From assembly GCA_021772735.1 (NCBI GenBank), contig JAJFLK010000085.1, positions 1-13,124 of the forward strand: a stretch of 13,124 bases of DNA, read 5' to 3'. Shown one piece after another: positions 1-7,435 of the stretch. The position numbers and the translations under genes were made by a program. The notes under the pieces were generated by a model. The model made no database searches, was not told the origin of the DNA, and saw only the letters and a program-made list of their open reading frames with translations. Within the stretch, counting starts at the first letter, position 1. Each line of letters starts with the position of its first letter. Origin of the DNA: Candidatus Sumerlaeota bacterium. Lineage in GTDB: Bacteria > Sumerlaeota > Sumerlaeia > MVZB01 > JAJFLK01.

Positions 1-97
1 CGGCTGAGCAGCCAAACATAGTGAGGATGCCGGCTACCAGGAAGGAGATGGCGACGACAACGAAGAATAGTCGGATCAGTTCAAGAGGCCGGGACAT
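1..97 (-). CDS. Start of a membrane-anchored or lipoprotein gene (partial, runs off the left edge)
   Basis: Reading leftward from the ATG at 97-95, 32 codons remain open to the window edge. They encode a short charged start (MSRPLELIR), then a hydrophobic stretch of about 20 residues (LFFVVVAISFLVAGILTMFG), then Cys-Ser-Ala. This is a Sec-type leader. Cys30 preceded by Met-Phe-Gly is a loose lipobox, so a lipoprotein is plausible, but a plain N-terminal membrane anchor is also possible. A GAGGG ribosome binding site lies seven bases upstream. The mature protein is outside the window, so no function can be given. It is divergent from the molybdoenzyme operon. Confidence 0.6.
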   Translation of the reverse strand, partial: MSRPLELIRLFFVVVAISFLVAGILTMFGCSA

Positions 98-104
98 CGG
101 TCAA

Positions 105-109
105 CCCTC
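105..109 (-). promoter_or_regulatory. Ribosome binding site of the left-edge gene
   Basis: On the minus strand this reads GAGGG and sits seven bases before the ATG at 97. Good spacing is the main reason for accepting the short leader ORF as a real gene start. Confidence 0.55.
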
Positions 110-115
110 GAAAGC

Positions 116-144
116 GCCCCGCCCAGCTCTGAGCCGGACGGGGC
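116..144 (-). terminator. Strong 13-bp hairpin, terminator-like or 5'-leader structure
   Basis: On the minus strand two 13-base arms flank a CAG triloop. All 13 positions pair when G-U wobbles are allowed (two wobbles). On the plus strand the same two positions become C-A type mismatches, so minus-strand RNA is the better folder. The hairpin is followed by GCTTTCG, a weak T run, and then by the GAGGG ribosome binding site of the left-edge gene. It could terminate a minus-strand transcript ending near 165, or be a leader structure just upstream of the lipoprotein-like gene's RBS. Confidence 0.45.
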
Positions 145-416
145 ACAAGGTAGAGAGATTGAGGTCATTCAGTCGAGACGCCTGTATTCCCGGAGGAGGG
201 CGCGGCCACATCGCCGGCATCTCCATCGGGTGGAGGTGGTGGTGGATCATCCAGGAGGTCTTGAACCTGGATCCTAAATTCTGGACTACTGAGCGCACTG
301 AGAATGAATTCTCGCGTTGCTTCCGTAGTCTCTCCGGAACCCTTCCCTTGTCCTGAGACTCCGATCTGGCCACTGGATCCCGTGAGCTTGACGCCGGCCA
401 CGAAGACCGTTCCAGC

Positions 417-1574
417 GTGAACCTGGAGGCCGGGTTCGATGACCTGGCGTGGTTTCGCGGCCGGCAGATCTACTTGCAGGCGTGCGCGAGTTGCCACGGG
501 GTCGATGGGGAGCCGGTGGCGGATGCCGTCAAGTTCGACGACGAAGGTTACCCCGATCCGCCGCGATCGTTCGTAAAGGGAATCTTCAAGGGCGGGATGG
601 AAGGCCATCAGCTCTATTCGCGAATCATGAAGGGCATGAAGGGCACGCCGATGCCCGCTTACGAAGGCAACTACCCGGACGATGCGGTCTGGGATCTGAT
701 TCACTACGTGCAATCGCTGGCACGGGCCGGCGCGCAAGAGCGTGCCGAGCTTCGCAGCGAGGCGATCGTTGCAACACGGGTCGCCGACCTTCCCGAATCC
801 CCGACAGACGATCAGTGGGAACAAGCGCGTGGAGCTTACGTCGGCCTGGCACCTCTTTGGTGGACTGAGAAACGCATCGAAGGGCTGGTCGTGCGCGCGA
901 TTCACGACGGTGAGGAGCTGGCGCTGCGGTTCTCCTGGCTCGATCCGACTCAGAATGATCGCGCGGTCAAGACCGAGGAGTTCCGCGATTCGGTTGCGGT
1001 GCAGTTTTCTCTGACGAGCGACCCGCCGTTTTATATGGGCGATCCGAGCAAGGGTGGCGGCGTGAACATGTGGCTGTGGAAAGCAGATCGCCAGACGGAT
1101 CTGGACGGAGGGTATCAGGATGTGGACGCGGCGTATCCGGACCGCGCGATCGATATGTATCCCGAGCAGGAATACACGTCCGTGGGCAAGGACATCGGCG
1201 AGGAGTGGCCCAAGGGCGCGATCGATACGCATCGAGCCAGATACGTCACGGCCTGGGGCGCGGGCAACCTGGTGGCCGACCCAACCCGATCCAGTTCTGT
1301 CGAATCCCTGGTCGCCAGCGGGCCCGGCACGCTGGCGGGGTTGCCGCCGGCGATCCAGCTCGTCCAGGGCGCCGCGGTTTATACAGACGGCGTCTGGATG
1401 GTGCAAATGAAACGCTCCCTGAGCGGAGCCGAAGGCGAGGCCCTCGGCCAGGGGCGGCGCTCGTTTAGTCCCGGTGATTATATCCCGGTCTCGTTTGCGA
1501 TCTGGAACGGCGATGCGCGCGACCGCGACGGAAAGAAGAACATCAGCATCTGGCAGCGGCTGGTCATCGAATAG
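417..1574 (+). CDS. Gamma-type haem subunit: c-type cytochrome fused to ethylbenzene-dehydrogenase-like haem-b domain (NxrC-like)
   Basis: Predicted electron-transfer subunit, passing electrons between the Fe-S beta subunit and a periplasmic carrier. Residues about 12-103 are a class I cytochrome c domain: haem attachment C23-A-S-C26-H27 and a probable distal Met79 in GTPMP. Residues about 140-385 match the haem-b domain of EbdC/DdhC/NxrC proteins: FYMGDP with Met207 (the likely Met ligand), then GVNMWLWKAD, and a C-terminal block with MKRSL, IPVSFAIWNG and SIWQRL. Axial ligands in the family are Met and Lys; the exact Lys here is not assigned. The GTG start is the only ordinary start before the haem motif. 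The frame is open to a stop at 354-356, but neither version carries a signal peptide, which is odd for a c-type cytochrome. First gene of the operon, 63 bp before alpha. Confidence 0.85.
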   Translation: MNLEAGFDDLAWFRGRQIYLQACASCHGVDGEPVADAVKFDDEGYPDPPRSFVKGIFKGGMEGHQLYSRIMKGMKGTPMPAYEGNYPDDAVWDLIHYVQSLARAGAQERAELRSEAIVATRVADLPESPTDDQWEQARGAYVGLAPLWWTEKRIEGLVVRAIHDGEELALRFSWLDPTQNDRAVKTEEFRDSVAVQFSLTSDPPFYMGDPSKGGGVNMWLWKADRQTDLDGGYQDVDAAYPDRAIDMYPEQEYTSVGKDIGEEWPKGAIDTHRARYVTAWGAGNLVADPTRSSSVESLVASGPGTLAGLPPAIQLVQGAAVYTDGVWMVQMKRSLSGAEGEALGQGRRSFSPGDYIPVSFAIWNGDARDRDGKKNISIWQRLVIE

Positions 1575-1621
1575 AACGACATCAAACCGAGAAATCGAGC
1601 TTCAAGGGCGAGCGCGCCTCC

Positions 1622-1629
1622 AGGGGAGA
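1622..1629 (+). promoter_or_regulatory. Ribosome binding site of the alpha subunit
   Basis: AGGGGAGA lies eight bases before the ATG at 1638 and fixes that start, which keeps the complete twin-arginine leader. Confidence 0.65.
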
Positions 1630-1637
1630 ATTTCAAG

Positions 1638-4600
1638 ATGGCACAAAACGGCAACGGAGTTTCACGACGCGGCTTCATGAAGCTGACCGGCATGGCGGTC
1701 GGCGCGATGAGCTCACCCTGGGGCCTCAATTCATTGGCCGCTCGCGCAGACGTAGAGAATCCCCTCGCGTTTTATCCCTCGCGGGAGTGGGAGCAGATCT
1801 ATCGCGATCAATATGCCTACGACGGAAAGTTCAGCTGGGTTTGCTCGCCAAACGACACGCACTCGTGCCGGTGCCTCGCCTATACGCGCAACGGAGTCAT
1901 CACGCGCATGGGATCGCAGTACGACCACGAGACCTACGGCGACATCTACGGGAACAAGGCGACGGCAAACTGGAACCCGCGCCAGTGCGCCAAGGGATAC
2001 ACGTTCCACCGCATCGTTTATGGCCCGTATCGGTTGAAGTATCCGATCATCCGGCGCGGCTGGAAGCAGTGGGCCGATGATGGATATCCGGAACTGACCG
2101 ACGAGCTGAAATCGAAATACAAGTTCGACAGTCGCGGGACGGACGTTCATCTGCGGACCGATTGGGACACGGTGATGAAATACATCGCCAAGGCTTACGT
2201 CGCAGTCGCGAAGCGATACAGCGGCGAGCAGGGCGCGCAGCTCCTGCGCGATCAGGGCTACCCCGAGGAGATGATCGAAGACATGGAGGGCGCGGGGACG
2301 CGGACGTTCAAGATGCGCGGCGGCATGGGATTGCTCGGTGTCATCGGTAAATACGGCATGTATCGGCTCAACAATTCGATGGCGCTGCTCGACGCGCATG
2401 TGCGCGGAGTCGGCCCGGATAAAGCCCGTGGCGGGCGGAACTGGAGCAATTACACGTGGCACGGCGATCAGGCTCCCGGCCACCCCTGGGTTCACGGTCT
2501 TCAGACTTCGGACTGCGATTTCAATGACCTGCGATTCAGCAAGCTCCTCATCATGGATGGGAAGAACCTGGTCGAAAACAAGATGACCGACGCGCATTGG
2601 TTCATCGAATCCATGGAACGTGGCGCGAAGATCGTCGTCATCGCGCCCGAGTATGGCCCGCCGAGCACGAAGGCGGACTACTGGATTCCGATCCGCCCGC
2701 AGACCGACGCGGCGCTCTGGCTCGGCATCACTCGCCTGATGATCGAGAAGAAATGGTATGACGAAGCCTTCGTCAAGCAGTTCACCGATTATCCGCTCCT
2801 GGTCCGGACCGATAATCTGAAGCGCTTACGGGCTGAGGAAGTCTTCGCCGGTTACAAAAGTAAGCTTTCCAAGGACGGGCCGAGCTACAAGGTTCAGGGC
2901 CTGACTGACGAGCAGCATACCGAGCTCGGCGATAGGGTCGTGTGGGACACGAAGACGAACAAGCCCGCGGCGCTGACGCGCGATGACGTAGGCAAGCGCA
3001 TGGTCGAGCTCGGCGTCGATCCGGCGCTCGAGGGCAAATGGAAAATTAAACTCGCGGACGGGTCTGAAGTCGAAGTCGAGACGCTGTGGTCGCTATACCA
3101 GGTTCACCTTGAAGATTACGACATGGACTCGGTCGCCGAGATCACGCATTCGCCCAAGGAGCTTCTTGAGCGGCTGGCGCGCGATATCTGGGAGACGACC
3201 CAGAACGGCGGCCCCGTCGCGATCCATCAGGGCGAGGGCATCAATCACTGGTTCCACGCCACTGAGATGAACCGTGCGCCTTATCTGCCCATGATGCTGA
3301 CCGGAAACATCGGCAAGAAGGGCGCGGGCGTTCACGCCTGGGCGGGCAATTACAAGGCCGCGCTTTTCCAGGGAAGCGCCGTGACCGGGCCGGGCTTCAA
3401 GGGCTGGGTCGCGGAGGATCCGTTCGATCAGAACCTGAAAAGCGGCGCCTCGGGCAAGGACGTCAAAGTAAAACAACGCTGCAAGGGCGAGGAGCCGGCG
3501 TATTGGAATCACGGCGATCGGCCGCTGATCGTGGACACGCCCAAGAGCGGCCGCAAGGTTTTCACCGGCAAGACCCATATGCCGACGCCGACCAAGACAC
3601 TGCATTTCAACAACGTGAACCTGTTCAACAACGCGAAGCATGCATACGACATGCTCAAGAATGTGAACCCGGGCATCGAGATGATCATCGCCCAGGACAT
3701 CGTCATGACGGCTTCGGTTCAGTATGCCGATATCGGGCTGCCTGCGAATTCCTGGGTCGAGTTCGAGGATCTCGAAGTCACCGCCTCGTGCTCGAATCCG
3801 TTCCTGCAGATCTGGAAAGGCGGGATCAAGCCGGTCTTCGATTCCAAAGACGATCTTACGATTCTCGCGAGCATCGCCAAGGCAATGGGCGAGGAGACCG
3901 GGGACAAGCGATTCTACGATCATTTCAAGTTCGAGCATGAAGGCAAGCGGGGCATTTATATCCAGCGCCTTCTGGACACCTGCACGACGACAATCGGATA
4001 CAAGCTCAAAGACATCATGGCGGGCAAGCACGGGCCTCCGGGCGGCGCCTTGATGCTGTTCCGCACGTATCCGCGCATTCCGTTCTGGGAGCAGGTCAAC
4101 GATGACGAGCCGTTCCACACTGATACCGGGCGGTTGCACGCATACACCGATGTCCCCGAAGCGATTGAATACGGCGAGAATTTCGTCGTCCATCGCGAGG
4201 GGCCCGAGGCGACGCCGTATCTGCCCAACGTCATCGTCTCGACCAATCCCAACGTGCGTCCGGACGACTATGGAATTCCGAGCGACGCCGAGCACTGGGA
4301 CGAGCGAACCGTCCGCAATACGAAACTGGCCTGGCGAGATGTGAAACAGACGAAGAATTTCCTCTGGGAGCGGGGATTCCAGTTCTTCTGCCTCACGCCG
4401 AAGACCCGGCACCGCGTCCACTCTCAGTGGAGCAATGTGGATTGGCACATGGTCTACGACTCGAACTTCGGCGATCCGCACCGGATGGACCGTCGCGCGC
4501 CATACGTCGGCGAGCATCAACTGCACATGAACCCGCAGGCGGCCAAGGATCTCGGGATCAACAACGGCGATTACGTCTACATGGACGCCAATCCCGCGGA

Positions 4601-5138
4601 CCGGCCGTATCGAGGCGCCAAGCCCAGCGACCCGTTCTATAAAGTCGCCCGCTGCATGATGCGCGTGACTTACAACGCGGCGTATCCATACAACACGGTG
4701 ATGTCAAAGCACGCGCCGTATATTGCAACGGAGAAGAGCGTCAAGGCGCACGAAACTCGGAGCGATGGACGGGCGCTTTCTCCCGATGGCTATCAGGCGA
4801 ACCTGCGCTACGGCTCTCAGCAGAGCGTGACGCGCAACTGGCACATGCCGATGCATCAGACCGATACGCTGTTTCACAAGAAGAAGGTTCACATGTCGTT
4901 CTTCTTCGGCGGCGAGGCCGATAATCACGCAGTGAACACCGTGCCCAAAGAAACGCTGGTGCGAGTGGTCAAAGCCGAGGATGGCGGCCTGGGCGGCAGC
5001 GGCATCTGGGCGCCTGCGACGACGGGCTTCTCCCCTGCCGGAGAGAACGACCTCATGAGGCGTTACCTCGCCGGCGGCTTTTCCGGCGCTCCAGAGGCCG
5101 AGGAATCCGAAGAATTCTTCGACGATGACGAAGCCTGA
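1638..5138 (+). CDS. nxrA-like: Periplasmic molybdopterin oxidoreductase alpha subunit, nitrite oxidoreductase (NxrA)-like
   Basis: Catalytic subunit of a type II DMSO-reductase-family enzyme, 1166 aa, close in size to periplasmic NxrA (about 1150) and longer than SerA, ClrA, DdhA or EbdA. Residues 9-15 (SRRGFMK) form a Tat motif, with likely cleavage after A35-R36-A37, so the folded enzyme acts outside the cytoplasm. The N-terminal Fe-S site aligns to C69, D73, C77 and C117 (NPRQC, then RLKYP). The block at 269-300 (NYTWHGDQAPG ... LRF) puts Asp277 at the position of the Mo-ligating Asp of NarG. The C-terminal dinucleotide-cofactor domain begins near residue 915 (LTPKTRHRVHSQWSN). The last 15 or so residues are strongly acidic. 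Substrate is inferred only: nitrite/nitrate most likely, another oxyanion possible. The beta subunit has no leader and is probably co-exported with it. Confidence 0.9.
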   Translation: MAQNGNGVSRRGFMKLTGMAVGAMSSPWGLNSLAARADVENPLAFYPSREWEQIYRDQYAYDGKFSWVCSPNDTHSCRCLAYTRNGVITRMGSQYDHETYGDIYGNKATANWNPRQCAKGYTFHRIVYGPYRLKYPIIRRGWKQWADDGYPELTDELKSKYKFDSRGTDVHLRTDWDTVMKYIAKAYVAVAKRYSGEQGAQLLRDQGYPEEMIEDMEGAGTRTFKMRGGMGLLGVIGKYGMYRLNNSMALLDAHVRGVGPDKARGGRNWSNYTWHGDQAPGHPWVHGLQTSDCDFNDLRFSKLLIMDGKNLVENKMTDAHWFIESMERGAKIVVIAPEYGPPSTKADYWIPIRPQTDAALWLGITRLMIEKKWYDEAFVKQFTDYPLLVRTDNLKRLRAEEVFAGYKSKLSKDGPSYKVQGLTDEQHTELGDRVVWDTKTNKPAALTRDDVGKRMVELGVDPALEGKWKIKLADGSEVEVETLWSLYQVHLEDYDMDSVAEITHSPKELLERLARDIWETTQNGGPVAIHQGEGINHWFHATEMNRAPYLPMMLTGNIGKKGAGVHAWAGNYKAALFQGSAVTGPGFKGWVAEDPFDQNLKSGASGKDVKVKQRCKGEEPAYWNHGDRPLIVDTPKSGRKVFTGKTHMPTPTKTLHFNNVNLFNNAKHAYDMLKNVNPGIEMIIAQDIVMTASVQYADIGLPANSWVEFEDLEVTASCSNPFLQIWKGGIKPVFDSKDDLTILASIAKAMGEETGDKRFYDHFKFEHEGKRGIYIQRLLDTCTTTIGYKLKDIMAGKHGPPGGALMLFRTYPRIPFWEQVNDDEPFHTDTGRLHAYTDVPEAIEYGENFVVHREGPEATPYLPNVIVSTNPNVRPDDYGIPSDAEHWDERTVRNTKLAWRDVKQTKNFLWERGFQFFCLTPKTRHRVHSQWSNVDWHMVYDSNFGDPHRMDRRAPYVGEHQLHMNPQAAKDLGINNGDYVYMDANPADRPYRGAKPSDPFYKVARCMMRVTYNAAYPYNTVMSKHAPYIATEKSVKAHETRSDGRALSPDGYQANLRYGSQQSVTRNWHMPMHQTDTLFHKKKVHMSFFFGGEADNHAVNTVPKETLVRVVKAEDGGLGGSGIWAPATTGFSPAGENDLMRRYLAGGFSGAPEAEESEEFFDDDEA

Positions 5139-5160
5139 CTGACACCTGAAGGAGAGGCCG

Positions 5161-6093
5161 ATGCCCTACAACGAACCTGATGCAACCGATCCGATGACGC
5201 TCCACGGCGCCGTGGTCGAGACTGATGATGCCAACGTGCAGCGCGAGATGGCGACATGCTTCATTGAGGAATACATGCGCATGGGATATGGCCGGGATCG
5301 CGTTCTCAGCATGTTCAAGATCCAGGACTATATCGGCCCCTACATGGCATACCGGGAATTGGGCGAGGCCGCGATAATCGAGCTGATCGATCATCAAGCG
5401 GCGATATGGGGCGGGCGGCGCGAGAGCGGAGTGACCGGCCGCGACGCCGATGGAAACGTGACCCCCCGCGCAGAAATTTCGAAACCACAAACTGAAATGG
5501 AGACCGATAAGGCCATGAGCTCACCATCGTGTGGACACTATGCCGAGGGCGGTGCGCCCACAACGATACTCATGGACGAGCACCGGGTGATCGAACACGT
5601 GTTGACCGCAATGGAGCGAATGGTCGTCAACGGAGTCGTCGATGCGGTTTTCCTCGGCAAGGCCGTGGATTTCGTCCGCAACTTCGCGGACGGATGCCAC
5701 CACGCCAAAGAGGAAGACATCCTGTTCCCGGTGCTCGAAGAGGCCGGAATCCCCCGCGAAGGCGGTCCCATCGCGTGCATGCTTGACGAGCACATTCAGG
5801 GCCGCAACCTTATCGCAGCGATCTCGGAGAACATGAAAAGCGCGGCTGCGGGAGATGAGCCGGCTCGCGTCGTCGTCTTCAAGGCCGTCCGTGCATATGT
5901 CGGCTTGCTGGAACAGCATATTGAAAAAGAAGATTCAATTCTGTTCGCGATGGCCGACCGGGTTCTGGACACAGGGCAACAGGCCTCGATGCTTGAGAAA
6001 TTCAATCAAGTCGAACACGGCGAGAATCTTAAGCGCCACGAACATTACGTCGCGCTGGCGGACGAACTGTTGAACTGGAAATTCACGCGCTGA
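5161..6093 (+). CDS. Hemerythrin-domain protein with an extra N-terminal helical domain
   Basis: 310 aa in two parts. Residues about 13-85 are a small, probably helical domain (EEYMRMGYGRDRVLSMF, then IGPYMAYRELGE) that I cannot name. Residues about 132-305 are a hemerythrin HHE domain with the expected di-iron ligands: H141 in DEHR, H145, the HHAKEED block at 180-186, H211 in DEH, and H253 in HIEKED. Hemerythrins bind O2, and some sense or detoxify O2 or NO. There is no signal peptide, so it should be cytoplasmic. It lies between alpha and beta, 22 bp after alpha with a strong AAGGAGAGG site, which suggests a role in assembly or protection of the enzyme. Met119 (5515), just before the hemerythrin domain and preceded by GGAG, could be an internal start or mark an old gene fusion. 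Confidence 0.85.
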   Translation: MPYNEPDATDPMTLHGAVVETDDANVQREMATCFIEEYMRMGYGRDRVLSMFKIQDYIGPYMAYRELGEAAIIELIDHQAAIWGGRRESGVTGRDADGNVTPRAEISKPQTEMETDKAMSSPSCGHYAEGGAPTTILMDEHRVIEHVLTAMERMVVNGVVDAVFLGKAVDFVRNFADGCHHAKEEDILFPVLEEAGIPREGGPIACMLDEHIQGRNLIAAISENMKSAAAGDEPARVVVFKAVRAYVGLLEQHIEKEDSILFAMADRVLDTGQQASMLEKFNQVEHGENLKRHEHYVALADELLNWKFTR

Positions 6094-6126
6094 AGAAATT
6101 CAGGATGAACGCGAAAGGATAAAACA

Positions 6127-7407
6127 ATGGGTTCGGTTTATAACTGGCAAATTGGACGCTCGATGGAGTTCCCGCACGGACAAGCCTCACCCGAGGAGCA
6201 GTTTGCTTTTGTCATCAACATCAACCGTTGCATTGGTTGCCAGACGTGCACCATGGCCTGCAAGAGCACTTGGACCTTTTCGAAGGGCCAGGAGCACATG
6301 TGGTGGACGAACGTCGAGACGAAACCCTCTGGCGGATATCCGAAGCACTGGGATGTGAAGACGTTGGACAAGCTCTCCGAGGCCAACCCCGAAGGCATGA
6401 CGTGGGCCGAATCCGAAGCCAAGGGGCGGCGCAATCCATATGGCGAGTATCAGGGCAGGACGATTTTCGAAGCGCCCGATACCGTCGCCCGAGGAGGCTC
6501 GCCCAACCGCGTGCTCGGATACCTACCGGCAGATGAGGAATGGGGCTCGCCGAATATTTTCGAAGACACGCCATCCCACGGACCCTCCGCACCGATGGAC
6601 TTCGGCAAGGGTGAAGAGCTCGATGACCAGGGAAGCAAGCACAAGGCCTGGTTTTTCTATCTGGCTCGCCTCTGCAATCATTGTTCGTATCCGGCCTGTG
6701 TGGCGGCATGCCCTCGCACGGCGATTTACAAACGCCCCGAAGATGGCGTCGTGCTTGTCGATCAGAGCGAGTGCCGCGGATATCGCAAATGCGTCGAGGC
6801 GTGCCCCTACAAGAAGGTCATGTATCGCGGAACGACCCGAACGAGCGAGAAATGTATCGCGTGCTATCCGCGCATCGAAGGCAACGATCCTGAAGCGCCC
6901 GGAGTCCCGCTGGAGACGCGCTGCATGGCTGCCTGCATCGGCCAGGTTCGCATGCAAGGGCTGGTCAAGGTTGATGAAGACAACGTCTGGATCAATGATC
7001 GCTACAACCCTCTCTACTATCTGATTCACGTCGCGCGGGTTGCGTTGCCTCTGTATCCGCAATTCGGGACCGAGCCCAACGGCTATTACATTCCGCCGCG
7101 CTGGGTTCCCATTGCGTATCTTGAGCAGATGTTCGGGCCGGATGTGGAAGCCGCGATCGCGCGATATCGCAATCCGGACCGCGAGCTCCTGGCCGTGCTT
7201 CAGCTCTTCCGCCGTTCGAACCAGATCATTGCTCGTTACGATATCGAAGAAGGCCCCAAGGTCTATGAGACCGAACGGTTTGGCGAGAAGTTCGAGATGT
7301 ATAACGACACGATCATCGGTTTCAACCGCGCCGGAGACGAGATCATTCGCACGCAGGTCGAAGAGCCGGTGTTTGTCCGGCCGGCCAAGCATGCCAATTC
7401 GATCTAG
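6127..7407 (+). CDS. nxrB-like: Iron-sulfur beta subunit, NxrB/NarH-like
   Basis: 426 aa, close to NxrB (about 430) and clearly longer than SerB, ClrB or PcrB (about 330). It carries exactly 15 cysteines, all in cluster motifs: C35-C38-C41-C45; C183-C186-C191-C195; C216-C222-C226; and C243-C246-C266-C270. In the third group the second Cys position is Tyr219 (CRGYRKC). As in NarH-type subunits, this predicts one [3Fe-4S] and three [4Fe-4S] clusters, forming the wire from the molybdenum subunit to the haem subunit. There is no signal peptide, so export by riding with the Tat-exported alpha is expected. It starts 33 bp after the hemerythrin gene with an AAAGGAT site. The long C-terminal part (about 280-426) fits NxrB/NarH. 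Confidence 0.92.
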   Translation: MGSVYNWQIGRSMEFPHGQASPEEQFAFVININRCIGCQTCTMACKSTWTFSKGQEHMWWTNVETKPSGGYPKHWDVKTLDKLSEANPEGMTWAESEAKGRRNPYGEYQGRTIFEAPDTVARGGSPNRVLGYLPADEEWGSPNIFEDTPSHGPSAPMDFGKGEELDDQGSKHKAWFFYLARLCNHCSYPACVAACPRTAIYKRPEDGVVLVDQSECRGYRKCVEACPYKKVMYRGTTRTSEKCIACYPRIEGNDPEAPGVPLETRCMAACIGQVRMQGLVKVDEDNVWINDRYNPLYYLIHVARVALPLYPQFGTEPNGYYIPPRWVPIAYLEQMFGPDVEAAIARYRNPDRELLAVLQLFRRSNQIIARYDIEEGPKVYETERFGEKFEMYNDTIIGFNRAGDEIIRTQVEEPVFVRPAKHANSI

Positions 7408-7435
7408 GCCTGCGCCTTAAAGGGAGATCACGAAG

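Larger units (their letters stand above)
98..416. other. 319-bp spacer between divergent genes, no convincing gene
   Basis: No ORF here looks like a typical protein. The best candidate is the tail of a minus-strand frame ending at 165, with GTG at 401 as a possible start. It would give about 78 residues, Gly/Ser-rich at first and then with a run of six prolines made by GGT repeats near 229-246. In the plus direction no hydrophobic leader can be found in any frame. Other structure: a strong hairpin (116-144), an ACTGAG direct repeat at 288-293 and 297-302, and a small inverted repeat GAGAA-TGAA-TTCTC at 300-313. The operon promoter must lie here or further left, but no clear -35/-10 or -24/-12 pair stands out. 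Confidence 0.5.

Noticed and set aside
261..292. TTGAAC with a possible -10 element upstream of the gamma gene
   Set aside because: The nearest -10-like hexamer (TACTGA) is poor and about 20 bases away, outside normal spacing.
21..356. 111-codon plus-strand frame upstream of the gamma gene, same frame
   Set aside because: Overlaps the divergent leader gene, has no protein-like pattern, no signal peptide, and ends in a stop before the gamma gene.
165..1406. 413-codon open frame on the minus strand over the gamma gene
   Set aside because: Lies opposite a clear haem-subunit gene, and the part over that gene is rich in Arg/His/Val with no domain pattern; it is a high-GC shadow frame. Only its last part (401-165) is discussed, as a possible remnant.
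1731..2597. 288-codon open frame on the minus strand
   Set aside because: Antisense to the conserved N-terminal half of alpha; composition is that of a shadow frame.
3093..4526. 477-codon open frame on the minus strand
   Set aside because: Antisense to conserved alpha-subunit sequence, no RBS or recognisable motifs.
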